From Arthrobacter sp. APC 3897 (GTDB taxonomy: Bacteria > Actinomycetota > Actinomycetes > Actinomycetales > Micrococcaceae): 64,000 nt of DNA. The DNA lies in NCBI RefSeq assembly GCF_030407495.1, contig NZ_JASDDG010000015.1, forward strand, positions 1-64,000. Direction: 5' to 3'. The first letter of the stretch is position 1. Every line of letters starts with the position of its first letter. The notes under the pieces are model-generated. The model ran no database searches. It was not told the origin of the DNA and was given only the letters and a program-made list of their open reading frames with translations. The translations under genes were made by a program, and so were the position numbers. Below are positions 20,865-29,256 of the stretch, in pieces.

Positions 20865-21744
20865 GTACGTGACTGAGCCGGCGGCAGAACCGTCGTTCGG
20901 GGTGCGCCTGCAGGAGGCCATGGATACCCGCGGGCAGCTGTGCGTCGGCATCGATCCGCATCCGGGGCTGCTGTCCGCCTGGGGACTGAACGACGACGCC
21001 GCCGCCCTGGAGCGTTTCTCCCTCACCGTCCTGGAGGCGGTGGGGGAGCTGGCCGCAGCTGTGAAGCCGCAGGTGGCGCTCTTTGAACGGCACGGATCTG
21101 CGGGCCTGGCGGCCCTGGAGCGGGTGCTCGCGGCCTGCTCCGACGCCGGGGTGCTCAGCATTGCCGACGCCAAGCGCGGCGATATTGGCTCTACGATGGC
21201 GGCCTATGCCGATGCCTGGCTGCGGGACGGATCGGCCCTCGCTGCCGATTCACTCACTGTCAGCCCGTATTTGGGGTTCGAATCGCTGCGCCCTGCGCTT
21301 GATCTTGCCCAGGCCTCGGGCCGCGGCGTGTTTGTCCTCGGGCTGACCTCCAACCCCGAGGGGGCGTCGGTGCAGCACGCGGGCGGGGACCACTCCGTGG
21401 CAGCCGGGATCGTGGATGCCGCAGCGGCTGAAAACAGCCGTGAACTGGGGAGGGCTGCCGCTGCCGGTGCGAACCGGCGGCTCGGCTCCACCGGCCTGGT
21501 CATCGGGGCTACCGTGGGAACGGCCCTCACCGAGCTGGGCATCCATCTGGCCGCCGCCCACACGCCCGTCCTTGCCCCGGGGCTGGGTGCCCAGGGCGCC
21601 ACCGGGGCGGACCTGCGGGCCACCTTCGGTGCTGCCTATCCCAACGTGCTGGCAACCTCCAGCCGGGACATCCTGAAGGCCGGCCCCGCGCCGGCGGGGG
21701 TGAGGGACGCCGCCCGGCAGACTTTGGCGGGACTGGCCGGGTAA
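20857..21744 (+). CDS. pyrF: Orotidine-5'-phosphate decarboxylase (type 2)
   Basis: About 295 residues; decarboxylates OMP to UMP, the last step of the pathway. The type 2 signature [19 protein letters not shown] holds the catalytic Asp-Lys pair, and [11 protein letters not shown] binds substrate. Two starts are possible: GTG 20857, with AAGG 9 nt upstream and an 8-nt overlap with carB, which I use, and GTG 20869, 4 nt after the carB stop. Last gene of the pyr operon; pyrDH is not here. Confidence 0.92.
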   Translation: MSEYVTEPAAEPSFGVRLQEAMDTRGQLCVGIDPHPGLLSAWGLNDDAAALERFSLTVLEAVGELAAAVKPQVALFERHGSAGLAALERVLAACSDAGVLSIADAKRGDIGSTMAAYADAWLRDGSALAADSLTVSPYLGFESLRPALDLAQASGRGVFVLGLTSNPEGASVQHAGGDHSVAAGIVDAAAAENSRELGRAAAAGANRRLGSTGLVIGATVGTALTELGIHLAAAHTPVLAPGLGAQGATGADLRATFGAAYPNVLATSSRDILKAGPAPAGVRDAARQTLAGLAG

Positions 21745-21765
21745 CGGATCGCGTAGCGCGGCGCA

Positions 21766-21795
21766 TTGCAATTGCGGTTCGGTTACGGATAGGTT
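21766..21795 (+). promoter_or_regulatory. Candidate promoter for mihF
   Basis: TTGCAA (21766-21771), an 18-nt spacer and TAGGTT (21790-21795) lie in the 142-nt pyrF-mihF gap, about 90 nt before the mihF start. Confidence 0.45.
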
Positions 21796-21886
21796 CAATC
21801 CGTACCCCCATACACCAGCACCGCCCCGGCACCGCAGGTGCGTTACATGCCGCCCTGCCGGGCCAGTCCTTGCCCGGGAGGGTCTT

Positions 21887-22204
21887 TTGAACCTCAAGCC
21901 ACTGACAGATGATGAACGCACCATGGCCAGGGAGAAGGCAACAGCCGCCCGGTCTGTCCGGGCCGATATAAAGGCCAAGATCAAGTCCGGCGAAATGTCC
22001 GTGGAAGAGGTCATTCTGTCCCGTTCTTCGGAGGAAGCCGTGGGCCGGTTAAAGGTGGTGGACCTGCTTCGGGCACTGCCTGGCGTCGGAGAGCGCCGCG
22101 CAGCTGGAATAATGACTACCGTGGGTATTGCCCCGACCCGGAGAGTCCGCGGTCTGGGCGTCCACCAGCGCAAGGCGCTGATAGAACTTTTGGCAACCGA
22201 CTAG
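21887..22204 (+). CDS. mihF: Integration host factor, actinobacterial type (mIHF)
   Basis: A 105-residue nucleoid-associated protein. The N-terminal half is helical and charged (DDERTMAREKATAARSVRAD); the C-terminal half has the S13-like helix-two-turn-helix fold with LLRALPGVGERRAAGIM and RRVRGLGVHQRKALIELL. TTG 21887 is the start giving the expected length; GGGAGGG lies just upstream. mIHF is essential in mycobacteria and unrelated to proteobacterial IHF. Adjacent to gmk as in other actinobacteria. Confidence 0.92.
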   Translation: MNLKPLTDDERTMAREKATAARSVRADIKAKIKSGEMSVEEVILSRSSEEAVGRLKVVDLLRALPGVGERRAAGIMTTVGIAPTRRVRGLGVHQRKALIELLATD

Positions 22205-22266
22205 GCCGCTCCCGCTGCGGCCGCACCGTCGGGGCCGAACCACATCGAGAGTAAAGAAGGTCCTCA

Positions 22267-22836
22267 GTGTCGCAACCGCGGCTGACAGTTCTTGCAGGTC
22301 CAACCGCAGTTGGCAAAGGCACGGTCTCCACGTATATCCGGGACAACTACCCGGAGGTATGGCTGTCTGTCTCAGCCACCACGCGTGCACCGCGCCCCGG
22401 CGAAGAAAACGGTGTCCACTACTTCTTCGTCTCCGCCGACGAGTTTGATTCGCTGGTGGAAAAGGGCGAAATGCTGGAGTGGGCCGTTGTCCACGGCCGG
22501 AACCGTTACGGCACGCTGCGCAGCACGGTAGAGTCGGCCATGGCCGAGGGCCGGGCGGTGCTCCTGGAGATTGATCTGCAGGGCGCCCGCCAGGTCAAAG
22601 AATCAATGCCCGAGGCTAATTTCGTGTTTCTGGCACCGCCGTCGTGGGATGAAATGGTCCGCCGGCTGGTGGGTCGGGGCACCGAAACGCCCGAAGAGCA
22701 GCAGCAACGGCTGGAAACAGCTAAACTGGAGCTTGCTGCCGAGCCCGAGTTCGATCACACCGTGGTAAATGATGACGTACAGCGGGCAGCAGCTGAGCTT
22801 GTTTCACTCATGGGAATCAGTCCGCGCCAGAGCTGA
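22267..22836 (+). CDS. gmk: Guanylate kinase
   Basis: A 189-residue enzyme phosphorylating GMP to GDP. The P-loop is [12 protein letters not shown], the GMP-binding segment [19 protein letters not shown], and [12 protein letters not shown] and IFLAPPSW-like ([11 protein letters not shown]) segments follow. GTG 22267 has AAGAAGG upstream. The C-terminus ([17 protein letters not shown]) is complete. It lies between mihF and rpoZ, a conserved triplet. Confidence 0.96.
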   Translation: MSQPRLTVLAGPTAVGKGTVSTYIRDNYPEVWLSVSATTRAPRPGEENGVHYFFVSADEFDSLVEKGEMLEWAVVHGRNRYGTLRSTVESAMAEGRAVLLEIDLQGARQVKESMPEANFVFLAPPSWDEMVRRLVGRGTETPEEQQQRLETAKLELAAEPEFDHTVVNDDVQRAAAELVSLMGISPRQS

Positions 22837-22875
22837 CGAACCGCCACATCCCGTATCAAGAATTTTGGAGAATCT

Positions 22876-23136
22876 GTGTCTACTGCTTCTGAAGGCATCA
22901 TCAACCCGCCGATCGACGACCTGCTGAACGTAGCCGACTCGAAGTACGCACTGGTCATCTACGGCGCCAAGCGCGCCCGCCAGATCAACGCATACTACTC
23001 GCAGCTGCACGAGGGCCTGTTCGAGTATGTCGGCCCGCTCGTGGAGACCAAGCTGAACGAGAAGCCGCTTTCCATTGCGCTGCGTGAAATCAACGAGGGC
23101 ATGCTGGTCAGCCGCCCCGCCGAATCCGCCGAGTAA
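22876..23136 (+). CDS. rpoZ: RNA polymerase omega subunit
   Basis: An 86-residue subunit assisting beta-prime folding. It starts [38 protein letters not shown] is the conserved core and [14 protein letters not shown] the C-terminal helix. GTG 22876 has GGAG 5 nt upstream. Size fits actinobacterial omega. Confidence 0.95.
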   Translation: MSTASEGIINPPIDDLLNVADSKYALVIYGAKRARQINAYYSQLHEGLFEYVGPLVETKLNEKPLSIALREINEGMLVSRPAESAE

Positions 23137-23207
23137 TTCTCCGCGGAGCAGTTTCACCGGCAATTAACAACAGCTGACCCGCGCGGTCAGGGTCAGGAGC
23201 AGCAGCG

Positions 23208-24491
23208 GTGCGCATAGTTTTGGGTGTGGGCGGCGGCATCGCCGCCTACAAGTCCGCGTCGCTGCTGCGTCTTTTCACTGAGGCCGGCCACAACGTGTCG
23301 GTGATTCCCACGGAGGCCTCCACGAAGTTCGTGGGGGCGGCCACCTGGGAAGCCCTGTCCGGCAACCGCGTCTCCGGTTCGGTGTTCGACGAAGTGGAGA
23401 AGGTCAACCACGTCCGTCTCGGCCACGAGGCGGACCTCATCGTGGTGGCGCCGGCCACCGCGGACCTGCTGGCCCGCGCCGCTTCCGGGCAGGCCAATGA
23501 CCTGCTCACCAACACCTTGCTCATGGCCCGGGGGCCGGTGCTCTTTGCTCCCGCCATGCACACTGAAATGTGGTCCCACCCGGCCACGCGCGCCAACGTT
23601 GACACCCTGCGCAGCAGGGGAGTGCTGGTCATGGAGCCGGGCGTGGGACGGCTCACCGGAACTGATTCCGGCGCCGGCCGGCTGCCCGATCCCAAAGACA
23701 TTTTTGCCGCGGCCATGGCCGCGGCAGCACCGCCGCAGGACCAGGCTGCCCTGTCCGGGCCGCTGCACGGCAAGACCGTAACGGTCACCGCCGGCGGCAC
23801 CCGCGAGCCCCTGGACCCTGTGCGGTTCCTGGGCAACCGCTCCTCCGGCAAGCAGGGTGCGGCCCTGGCGCGCGCAGCCCTCGACGCCGGTGCGCAGGTG
23901 CGCTTCATTGCCGCGCACATGGACATTCCCGCCCCCGAGGGCGTTGAACTCACCCGCGTGGAGACAGCTTTGGAGCTCCGCGAGGCCGTACACGCCGCAG
24001 CACCCGGATCCGATGTGCTGATCATGGCCGCAGCCGTGGCGGATTTCCGTCCGGACACCCACTCGGACACAAAGATCAAAAAACGCGACGACGGCACAGA
24101 CCCGGTAATCACGCTGGTCCGCAACCCGGACATCCTGGCCGAGGCCGTGCAGCGGCGCACTGCGGCCGCAGGCAGCACGGCTGCGGAAACAGGCCACAAG
24201 CCCCTGCCGGCACTCATCGTGGGCTTCGCCGCTGAAACCGGTGACGGCGATGCTGACGTGCTCGACTACGGCCGGCAGAAGCTCAAGCGCAAAGGCTGTG
24301 ACCTGCTTGTACTGAACCGGGTGGGCAGCTCCCTGGTGTTTGGCCAGGACAGCACCGAAGTGACCTTGCTTTCACCCCGGGATTCCGCCGATACGGTTCC
24401 GCTCACGTTTACCGGCAGCAAAACCGAGGTTGCCCGCCGGATCATCGCCCGCGTGGCGCAGGAACTCGAGGCCGCACTTCCCGTCCGCTGA
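23208..24491 (+). CDS. coaBC: Bifunctional phosphopantothenoylcysteine decarboxylase / phosphopantothenate-cysteine ligase
   Basis: A 427-residue fusion performing two steps of coenzyme A synthesis. The flavoprotein CoaC half has GVGGGIAAYKSASLLR, the histidine motif VNHVRLG, VVAPATADLLARAASG and FAPAMHTEMW. The CoaB half begins near residue 185 with VTAGGTREPLDPVRFLGN and has MAAAVADFRP. GTG 23208 gives MRIVLGVGGG. The interdomain linker is Ala/Pro-rich. Sits between rpoZ and metK. Confidence 0.95.
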   Translation: MRIVLGVGGGIAAYKSASLLRLFTEAGHNVSVIPTEASTKFVGAATWEALSGNRVSGSVFDEVEKVNHVRLGHEADLIVVAPATADLLARAASGQANDLLTNTLLMARGPVLFAPAMHTEMWSHPATRANVDTLRSRGVLVMEPGVGRLTGTDSGAGRLPDPKDIFAAAMAAAAPPQDQAALSGPLHGKTVTVTAGGTREPLDPVRFLGNRSSGKQGAALARAALDAGAQVRFIAAHMDIPAPEGVELTRVETALELREAVHAAAPGSDVLIMAAAVADFRPDTHSDTKIKKRDDGTDPVITLVRNPDILAEAVQRRTAAAGSTAAETGHKPLPALIVGFAAETGDGDADVLDYGRQKLKRKGCDLLVLNRVGSSLVFGQDSTEVTLLSPRDSADTVPLTFTGSKTEVARRIIARVAQELEAALPVR

Positions 24492-24568
24492 TGCCTGCGG
24501 GGGAGCCTTATCCGCGCCCGCAACCCACAGCCGGAAATTCCCCATTCGGGGACCCGGCCCGGACCCAG

Positions 24569-24574
24569 TAGAGT
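24569..24574 (+). promoter_or_regulatory. -10 box of metK, leaderless-type spacing
   Basis: TAGAGT ends 7 nt before the metK GTG, so transcription would begin at or next to the start codon. A weak -35 (TTCGGG, 24545-24550) has an 18-nt spacer. No Shine-Dalgarno or SAM riboswitch is present in the 90-nt gap. Confidence 0.6.
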
Positions 24575-24581
24575 AAAAGAC

Positions 24582-25811
24582 GTGACTTTCCCAGATACTT
24601 CAGCACTTTCGGCTGCCCGCGACGGGCTGCGTCTTTTCACCTCGGAATCGGTCACTGAGGGTCATCCGGACAAAATCTGTGACCAGATCAGTGATGCCAT
24701 CCTCGACGGCATGCTCAAGGTTGACCCCGAGTCCCGCGTAGCCGTAGAGACGCTGGTGACCACCGGCCTGGTCCACGTGGCCGGTGAGGTCACCACCGAG
24801 GGCTACGTGGAAATCCCGCAGCTTGTCCGGGACACGATCCTGGGGATCGGCTACGACTCCTCCGCCAACGGCTTTGACGGCGCACGCTGCGGCGTCTCGG
24901 TTTCCATCGGCCAGCAGTCGCCCGAGATTGCCTCACGGGTGTTCAACTCGGTGGAAAACCGCTCCGGCAACACAGTGGATCCCCTCGATGCCCAAGGTGC
25001 CGGCGATCAGGGCATCATGTTCGGTTACGCCTCGGATGAGACCTCCGTCTTCATGCCCACGCCCATCTGGCTGGCGCACCGGCTGTCCGAGCGTCTCACT
25101 GCCGTCCGCAAGGACGGAACCCTGGGATACCTCCGCCCCGACGGCAAGACCCAGGTCACCATCGGATACGACGGCGACCGCCCGGTGTCCGTGGACTCGG
25201 TGGTCATCTCCTCCCAGCACGCCGTCGACGTTGAACTGGAACAACTGCGCGCAGACCTGGCGACCCATGTGATTAAGCCCGTGCTGGCCGGCACCGATCT
25301 GGACACCTCACGGGTAAGGAACATCGTCAACCCCGGCGGCACCTTCGTCATCGGCGGTCCGGTGGGCGACGCCGGGCTGACCGGCCGGAAAATCATTGTG
25401 GACACCTACGGCGGCTTTGCCCGCCACGGCGGCGGCGCCTTCAGCGGCAAGGATCCGTCGAAGGTGGACCGCTCCGCCGCCTACGCCATGCGCTGGGTAG
25501 CCAAGAACGTTGTTGCCGCCGGACTGGCCCGCCGCGCGGAGATCCAGGTTGCCTACGCCATCGGCATGGCACATCCGGTGGGAATCTACGTGGAGACGTT
25601 CGGCACCGAAACCGTGGACCCGGCCCGCATCGCCGACGCCATCCAGGAAGTCTTCGACCTGCGCCCGCTGGGCATCATCAACGCCCTGGACCTGAAGCGC
25701 CCGATTTACCAGAAGACCGCCGCCAACGGCCACTTCGGCCGTGAAGACGACGAATTCACCTGGGAGCGCACGGACAAGGCCGGGGACCTCCGCAGCTACT
25801 TCAACGCCTAG
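24582..25811 (+). CDS. metK: S-adenosylmethionine synthetase
   Basis: A 409-residue enzyme making SAM from methionine and ATP. Conserved blocks are [50 protein letters not shown] and [22 protein letters not shown] 24582 lacks a Shine-Dalgarno but follows a -10 box at leaderless distance. priA starts 9 nt after its stop. Confidence 0.97.
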   Translation: MTFPDTSALSAARDGLRLFTSESVTEGHPDKICDQISDAILDGMLKVDPESRVAVETLVTTGLVHVAGEVTTEGYVEIPQLVRDTILGIGYDSSANGFDGARCGVSVSIGQQSPEIASRVFNSVENRSGNTVDPLDAQGAGDQGIMFGYASDETSVFMPTPIWLAHRLSERLTAVRKDGTLGYLRPDGKTQVTIGYDGDRPVSVDSVVISSQHAVDVELEQLRADLATHVIKPVLAGTDLDTSRVRNIVNPGGTFVIGGPVGDAGLTGRKIIVDTYGGFARHGGGAFSGKDPSKVDRSAAYAMRWVAKNVVAAGLARRAEIQVAYAIGMAHPVGIYVETFGTETVDPARIADAIQEVFDLRPLGIINALDLKRPIYQKTAANGHFGREDDEFTWERTDKAGDLRSYFNA

Positions 25812-25820
25812 GCGGGACCT

Positions 25821-27929
25821 GTGGCCCGGGAACCGGACAGTGACAACGGGCAGCTCTCCCTGCTGCACGGTTTCGTGGCGCCGTCCCGAAGCCTGGGGAC
25901 GCAGCCGGCGGCACCTGCTTTGCCGGTGGCACGGGTGCTGCTGGATTCACCGCTGCCGCATCTGGACCGTCCGTTCGACTATCTGGTCCCCGCAGACCTC
26001 GATGCGGATGCCGTGCCCGGGGCCCGGGTCAAGGTGCGGTTCGGCGGGCAGGAACTTGCCGGCTTCATTACTGAACGCACGGCGGAGGCCGGCACTTCCG
26101 CGCGGCTGGTTCCGCTGGGCAAAGTGGTCTCGCCGCAGCCTGTCCTGGCGCCGCAGATCCTGCGCCTCGCCGAGGCACTGGCATCCCGCTACTCCGGCAC
26201 CGTCCATGACGTGCTCCGGGTGGCTATCCCGCCCCGGGCGGCACGGGTGGATAAGGAATTCACGGTGCAGGCCCGGGGAACTGACAATCCGGATCCGGAC
26301 GTCCCGGCAGGTCCTGAAGGCTCCGGCCCCAATCCCTGGGCGCGGTATCAGCACGGCCCCCGGTTCCTGACGCATCTGGCCGCGGGACACAGCCCGCGTG
26401 CAGTGCTCGCCTCTCTCGGCGGATTCGGACCCGGAGCGTGGCCGGAGGAAATCGCTGCCGCCGTCCATTCCACCCTCCTGTCCGGACGCGGCGCCGTCGT
26501 CGTGGTTCCCGATGCCAAGGACCTGGCACGCCTCGGCGAGGCGTTGTCCGGCCGCATCGGCGCGGATGCGTTTGTCCGGCTCACCGCCGACGACGGAGCC
26601 ACCCCCCGGTACCGCGCCTTCCTGAAGGTCCTGCACGGGGATGTCCAGGTGGTCATCGGCACCCGTTCCGCGGCCTACGCTCCGGTGCGCAATCTGGGGC
26701 TGGCTGTGCTCTGGGATGACGCCGACGATCTCCATGCCGAGCAGCGCGCCCCGTATCAGCATGTGCGGGATGTGCTGCTGCTGCGTGCCGCCCAGGAAAA
26801 TGCTGCCCTCCTGCTGGCCTCCCACTCACGCAGCACCGAAGCCCAGCGGCTGGTGGACAGCGGCTGGGCGGCAAGCATCACCGCCGAACGCAGCACCGTC
26901 CGGTCCCTGGCCCCGCGTGTGGTCAGCACCGTGGACTCCTTCACCATGGAGCGTGATCCGCTGGCGGCCCGCGCCCGGATTCCCCACACGGCGTGGAAGG
27001 CAGCGCAGGACGGCCTGACCCGCGGTCCGGTGCTGGTGCAGGTGGCCCGCAGCGGTTTCTCTCCGGCGCTGTCCTGCGAGGAGTGCCGGGAACCGGCACG
27101 CTGCCGTGCCTGCGCCGGTCCGCTGGGGCTGGCCAGCCGCAACGGCATTCCGGCGTGCCGCTGGTGCGGCCGGCCCGAGCCGGTGTGGAGCTGCGGCAAC
27201 TGCGGCGGAACCAGGCTGCGCGGATCAGCCGCCGGTGCCGGACGCACTGCCGAAGAGCTGGGCCGCGCCTTTCCCTCCGTCACGGTTATCTCTTCCGCCG
27301 GAGACCATGTGCGGGCGGAAGTCTCCAACGCCCCGGCACTGGTGGTGGCCACGCCGGGGGCCGAGCCGGTGGCTGCCGGCGGTTACGCCGCGGCGATCCT
27401 GCTGGACGGCAACGCCATGATGTCCCGGGAATCGCTGCGGGCGGGAGAGGAGACACTGCGCCGCTGGTTCAGCGCCGCAGCCCTGGTCCGCCCCGCCGCA
27501 GAGAAGGGCCTGGTGGTGGTTACCGCCGATGACACCACCACCGTGGGGCACCTGCTGCGCTGGGATCCGGCCGGAGCCGCTGAACGTGAGCTGGAACTGC
27601 GCCGGGAGCTGGGACTGCCGCCCGCCGTCCGGTACGCCGAGCTCACCGGGTCCCGCGAGGCGCTCACCGCCTTTGTTCCCCGCCTGGAGCTGCCGGCTGA
27701 AACCCGCGTGGTGGGACCGGCGCCGCTGGAGGATCCCCCGGGGCCCGCCCCGGTGCACCGCGACGGCCAGCTGGGCGGCTCAGGCGGGCGCTACCGCACG
27801 CTGCTGTTCTTCTCCTACGCAGCAGCGCCATCCGTCACCGCAGCCCTCCGGGCCGCCAGGGCCGCCGTCTCAGCCAAGCGGACCGGGGACCCCGTGTACA
27901 TTCGCGTGGACGGAACGGACGTCCTCTAG
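25821..27929 (+). CDS. priA: PriA-like primosomal protein, helicase motifs degenerate
   Basis: A 702-residue protein related to replication-restart helicase PriA. The N-terminal 3'-DNA-binding domain is recognisable ([21 protein letters not shown]). The zinc-binding region is preserved ([13 protein letters not shown] and [16 protein letters not shown]). The ATPase core is not: where the Walker A loop is expected the protein reads [17 protein letters not shown] with no GKT/S, and the DEEH box is replaced by WDDADD. Actinobacterial PriA proteins are known to lack detectable helicase motifs, so loss is family-wide and helicase activity is doubtful. GTG start 9 nt after metK. Confidence 0.85.
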   Translation: MAREPDSDNGQLSLLHGFVAPSRSLGTQPAAPALPVARVLLDSPLPHLDRPFDYLVPADLDADAVPGARVKVRFGGQELAGFITERTAEAGTSARLVPLGKVVSPQPVLAPQILRLAEALASRYSGTVHDVLRVAIPPRAARVDKEFTVQARGTDNPDPDVPAGPEGSGPNPWARYQHGPRFLTHLAAGHSPRAVLASLGGFGPGAWPEEIAAAVHSTLLSGRGAVVVVPDAKDLARLGEALSGRIGADAFVRLTADDGATPRYRAFLKVLHGDVQVVIGTRSAAYAPVRNLGLAVLWDDADDLHAEQRAPYQHVRDVLLLRAAQENAALLLASHSRSTEAQRLVDSGWAASITAERSTVRSLAPRVVSTVDSFTMERDPLAARARIPHTAWKAAQDGLTRGPVLVQVARSGFSPALSCEECREPARCRACAGPLGLASRNGIPACRWCGRPEPVWSCGNCGGTRLRGSAAGAGRTAEELGRAFPSVTVISSAGDHVRAEVSNAPALVVATPGAEPVAAGGYAAAILLDGNAMMSRESLRAGEETLRRWFSAAALVRPAAEKGLVVVTADDTTTVGHLLRWDPAGAAERELELRRELGLPPAVRYAELTGSREALTAFVPRLELPAETRVVGPAPLEDPPGPAPVHRDGQLGGSGGRYRTLLFFSYAAAPSVTAALRAARAAVSAKRTGDPVYIRVDGTDVL

Positions 27930-27955
27930 AGGGCGGGATCGGATGGAACACCCCT

Positions 27956-28162
27956 TCAGCTCCGGAGTGCAGGTTTGAACGCGGTTTCCACCCACTGCGC
28001 GACGCTTGTGGCCGTGACATTGCCCGGGTCAAGGTGCTGCACGCATGGCCGGTGAACAGCTGTGGCCCCCGTGGCATTGATGATGTCTTCGGCTTCCAGA
28101 GCTGCGGACAGGTGACCGGCCTCAGAGGTGTATCCCCGGCCCAGTGTGGAGACCAGCACCAT
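27956..28162 (-). pseudogene. Fragment resembling the middle of an NmrA-like NAD(P)-binding protein
   Basis: A 68-residue open frame (ATG 28162) reads MVLVSTLGRGYTSEAGHL, then ALEAEDIINATGATAVHRP, resembling the central strand and helix of NmrA/SDR-type proteins. The Rossmann nucleotide-binding N-terminus and the C-terminal domain are absent. The frame continues open upstream to the hsp20 stop codon without recovering a dinucleotide motif, so it looks like a decayed remnant. A CGGAG sequence 9 nt before the ATG means a short expressed protein cannot be excluded. The rest of 27930-28225 holds nothing recognisable. Confidence 0.4.
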
Positions 28163-28225
28163 GCGTTGAACTCCGCGGAAGGGCTGGACTGGTTCAGCTG
28201 TTACGGGACGCGTTCCCGGTGCCCC

Positions 28226-28585
28226 TTAGCGGAACCGGACATCGATCTTTCGCGTGCTGTGCCCGGGTTCCACCGGGAGAAGAATGCTGAGCACCCCGCA
28301 TTCGTACCGGGCGTTGATCGCCTCGGCCCTGACCTTTCCGCCCAAGAGGACCTGCCGCTGAAGGGAGCCGCGGCCGCGGTCCCGTTCCAGCCACTGTGTT
28401 CCGTTCAACCGGCGCAGCGTGCGGTGCCCCGAGATGGTCAGCAGCTGTCCCCGGACGTCGATGTGAAGGGAACCGGGATCAAGGCCGGGCAGGTCAGCGG
28501 TGAGCAGGTAATGATCACCCTCACGGTACAAATCCACCGGTACCAACAGGTCCGCTTCAGGTTCCGGACCGATTCCCAGGGTCAT
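28226..28585 (-). CDS. Hsp20/alpha-crystallin small heat-shock protein
   Basis: A 119-residue ATP-independent holdase chaperone. The alpha-crystallin domain fills most of it: LLVPVDLYREGDHYLLTADLPG, then DPGSLHIDVRGQLLTISGHR, and a C-terminal YECGVLSILLPVEPG strand pair with the conserved G-V-L. It ends RKIDVRFR, with a poor form of the C-terminal IxI motif. ATG 28585 has AAGGAG about 10 nt upstream. It is divergent from the ohrR gene, with a promoter and palindrome in the 165-nt space between. Confidence 0.9.
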   Translation of the reverse strand: MTLGIGPEPEADLLVPVDLYREGDHYLLTADLPGLDPGSLHIDVRGQLLTISGHRTLRRLNGTQWLERDRGRGSLQRQVLLGGKVRAEAINARYECGVLSILLPVEPGHSTRKIDVRFR

Positions 28586-28618
28586 CTCCCACAGGCTCCT
28601 TTCTGCGCCCGCTCGGTG

Positions 28619-28638
28619 TGCCAAAACCGGGTTTGGCA
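28619..28638 (-). promoter_or_regulatory. Palindromic operator candidate upstream of hsp20
   Basis: A 20-bp inverted repeat (half TGCCAAAACC, one mismatched pair) lies 34 bp before the hsp20 start. It falls at the expected transcription start of the promoter at 28641-28670. It matches neither CIRCE nor the HspR box HAIR. Confidence 0.5.
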
Positions 28639-28640
28639 GA

Positions 28641-28670
28641 ATCTTAAGGCGACATTGGCTTCCGTGAAAA
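28641..28670 (-). promoter_or_regulatory. Candidate hsp20 promoter
   Basis: Read on the minus strand: TTTTCA (28670-28665), an 18-nt spacer and TAAGAT (28646-28641), directed at hsp20. Confidence 0.45.
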
Positions 28671-28707
28671 ATCCACCGGAGAACCGGCAGGAAACTATGA
28701 TGTGCAC

Positions 28708-28731
28708 TATTTAGTTGTGCACAACTAAATA
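28708..28731 (+). promoter_or_regulatory. OhrR-type operator, perfect 24-bp palindrome
   Basis: The half-site TATTTAGTTGTG is followed by its exact reverse complement, centred 19-20 bp before the ohrR gene and rich in A/T within a GC-rich region. Its TTGTG/CACAA core resembles known OhrR sites. It would overlap the core promoter of ohrR (for example TATGAT 28696-28701), giving autorepression. Confidence 0.8.
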
Positions 28732-28750
28732 ATGCTGTAGGTTCGGATCC

Positions 28751-29182
28751 ATGCCCGATGCCCTTCACCGCCAAGTCTGCTTCTCGCTGTATACGGCCTC
28801 CCGCGCCGCCACAGCGGTTTACCGTCCGCTGTTGGAGGAACTGGGGCTGACTTATCCGCAGTACCTCGTGCTGATGGTCCTGTGGGAAGAGGACGGCCGC
28901 AGCGTGAGGGAGCTGGGCCAGGCCCTTGAACTGGATTCCGGCACTCTCTCTCCGCTGCTTAAGAGGCTCGAGGCCGCAGGCCTGCTCCGCCGCACACGGT
29001 CGGCAATGGATGAACGCCGTGTTGAGGTTTACCTGACCGGGAACGGCCGCGCTCTGCAGGAGAAGGCACTGCCTCTGCCGCAGCGTGTCGCGGAAGCCGC
29101 CGGGCTTGAGCCGGAGGAGCTCCGGACCCTTCAGCAAACACTCGCCAAAGTTACCCGGGCCCTGCGGGACGCCGCCCACTGA
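28751..29182 (+). CDS. ohrR: OhrR-type MarR family regulator, organic-hydroperoxide sensing
   Basis: A 143-residue MarR-fold repressor. The N-terminal QVCFSLYTASRA motif with Cys10 corresponds to the reactive cysteine segment (LCFALYSASR) of OhrR, which is oxidised by organic peroxides. The winged helix spans about residues 33-95 (LTYPQYLVLMVLWEEDG, GTLSPLLKRLEAAGLLRR, and DERRVEVYLT as the wing). Tyrosines that contact the cysteine in OhrR are also present. The usual partner gene ohr is absent here; an NADP-dependent oxidoreductase follows after 74 nt. The palindrome upstream supports autoregulation. Confidence 0.85.
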   Translation: MPDALHRQVCFSLYTASRAATAVYRPLLEELGLTYPQYLVLMVLWEEDGRSVRELGQALELDSGTLSPLLKRLEAAGLLRRTRSAMDERRVEVYLTGNGRALQEKALPLPQRVAEAAGLEPEELRTLQQTLAKVTRALRDAAH

Positions 29183-29256
29183 CGGACGCGTCCACTGCAG
29201 CGTGAGATTTCCACATACCCCACGGACCTCCGGGTCCCGAACAGGAAGGCATTTTC

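Noticed and set aside
18102-21173. 1023-codon minus-strand open frame across carB and pyrF
   Set aside because: Antisense shadow of GC-biased codons; composition is not protein-like and carB/pyrF are intact.
24492-24581. Possible SAM riboswitch before metK
   Set aside because: Only 90 nt, no SAM-I/SAM-IV type pairing seen, and a -10 box lies just before the start codon.
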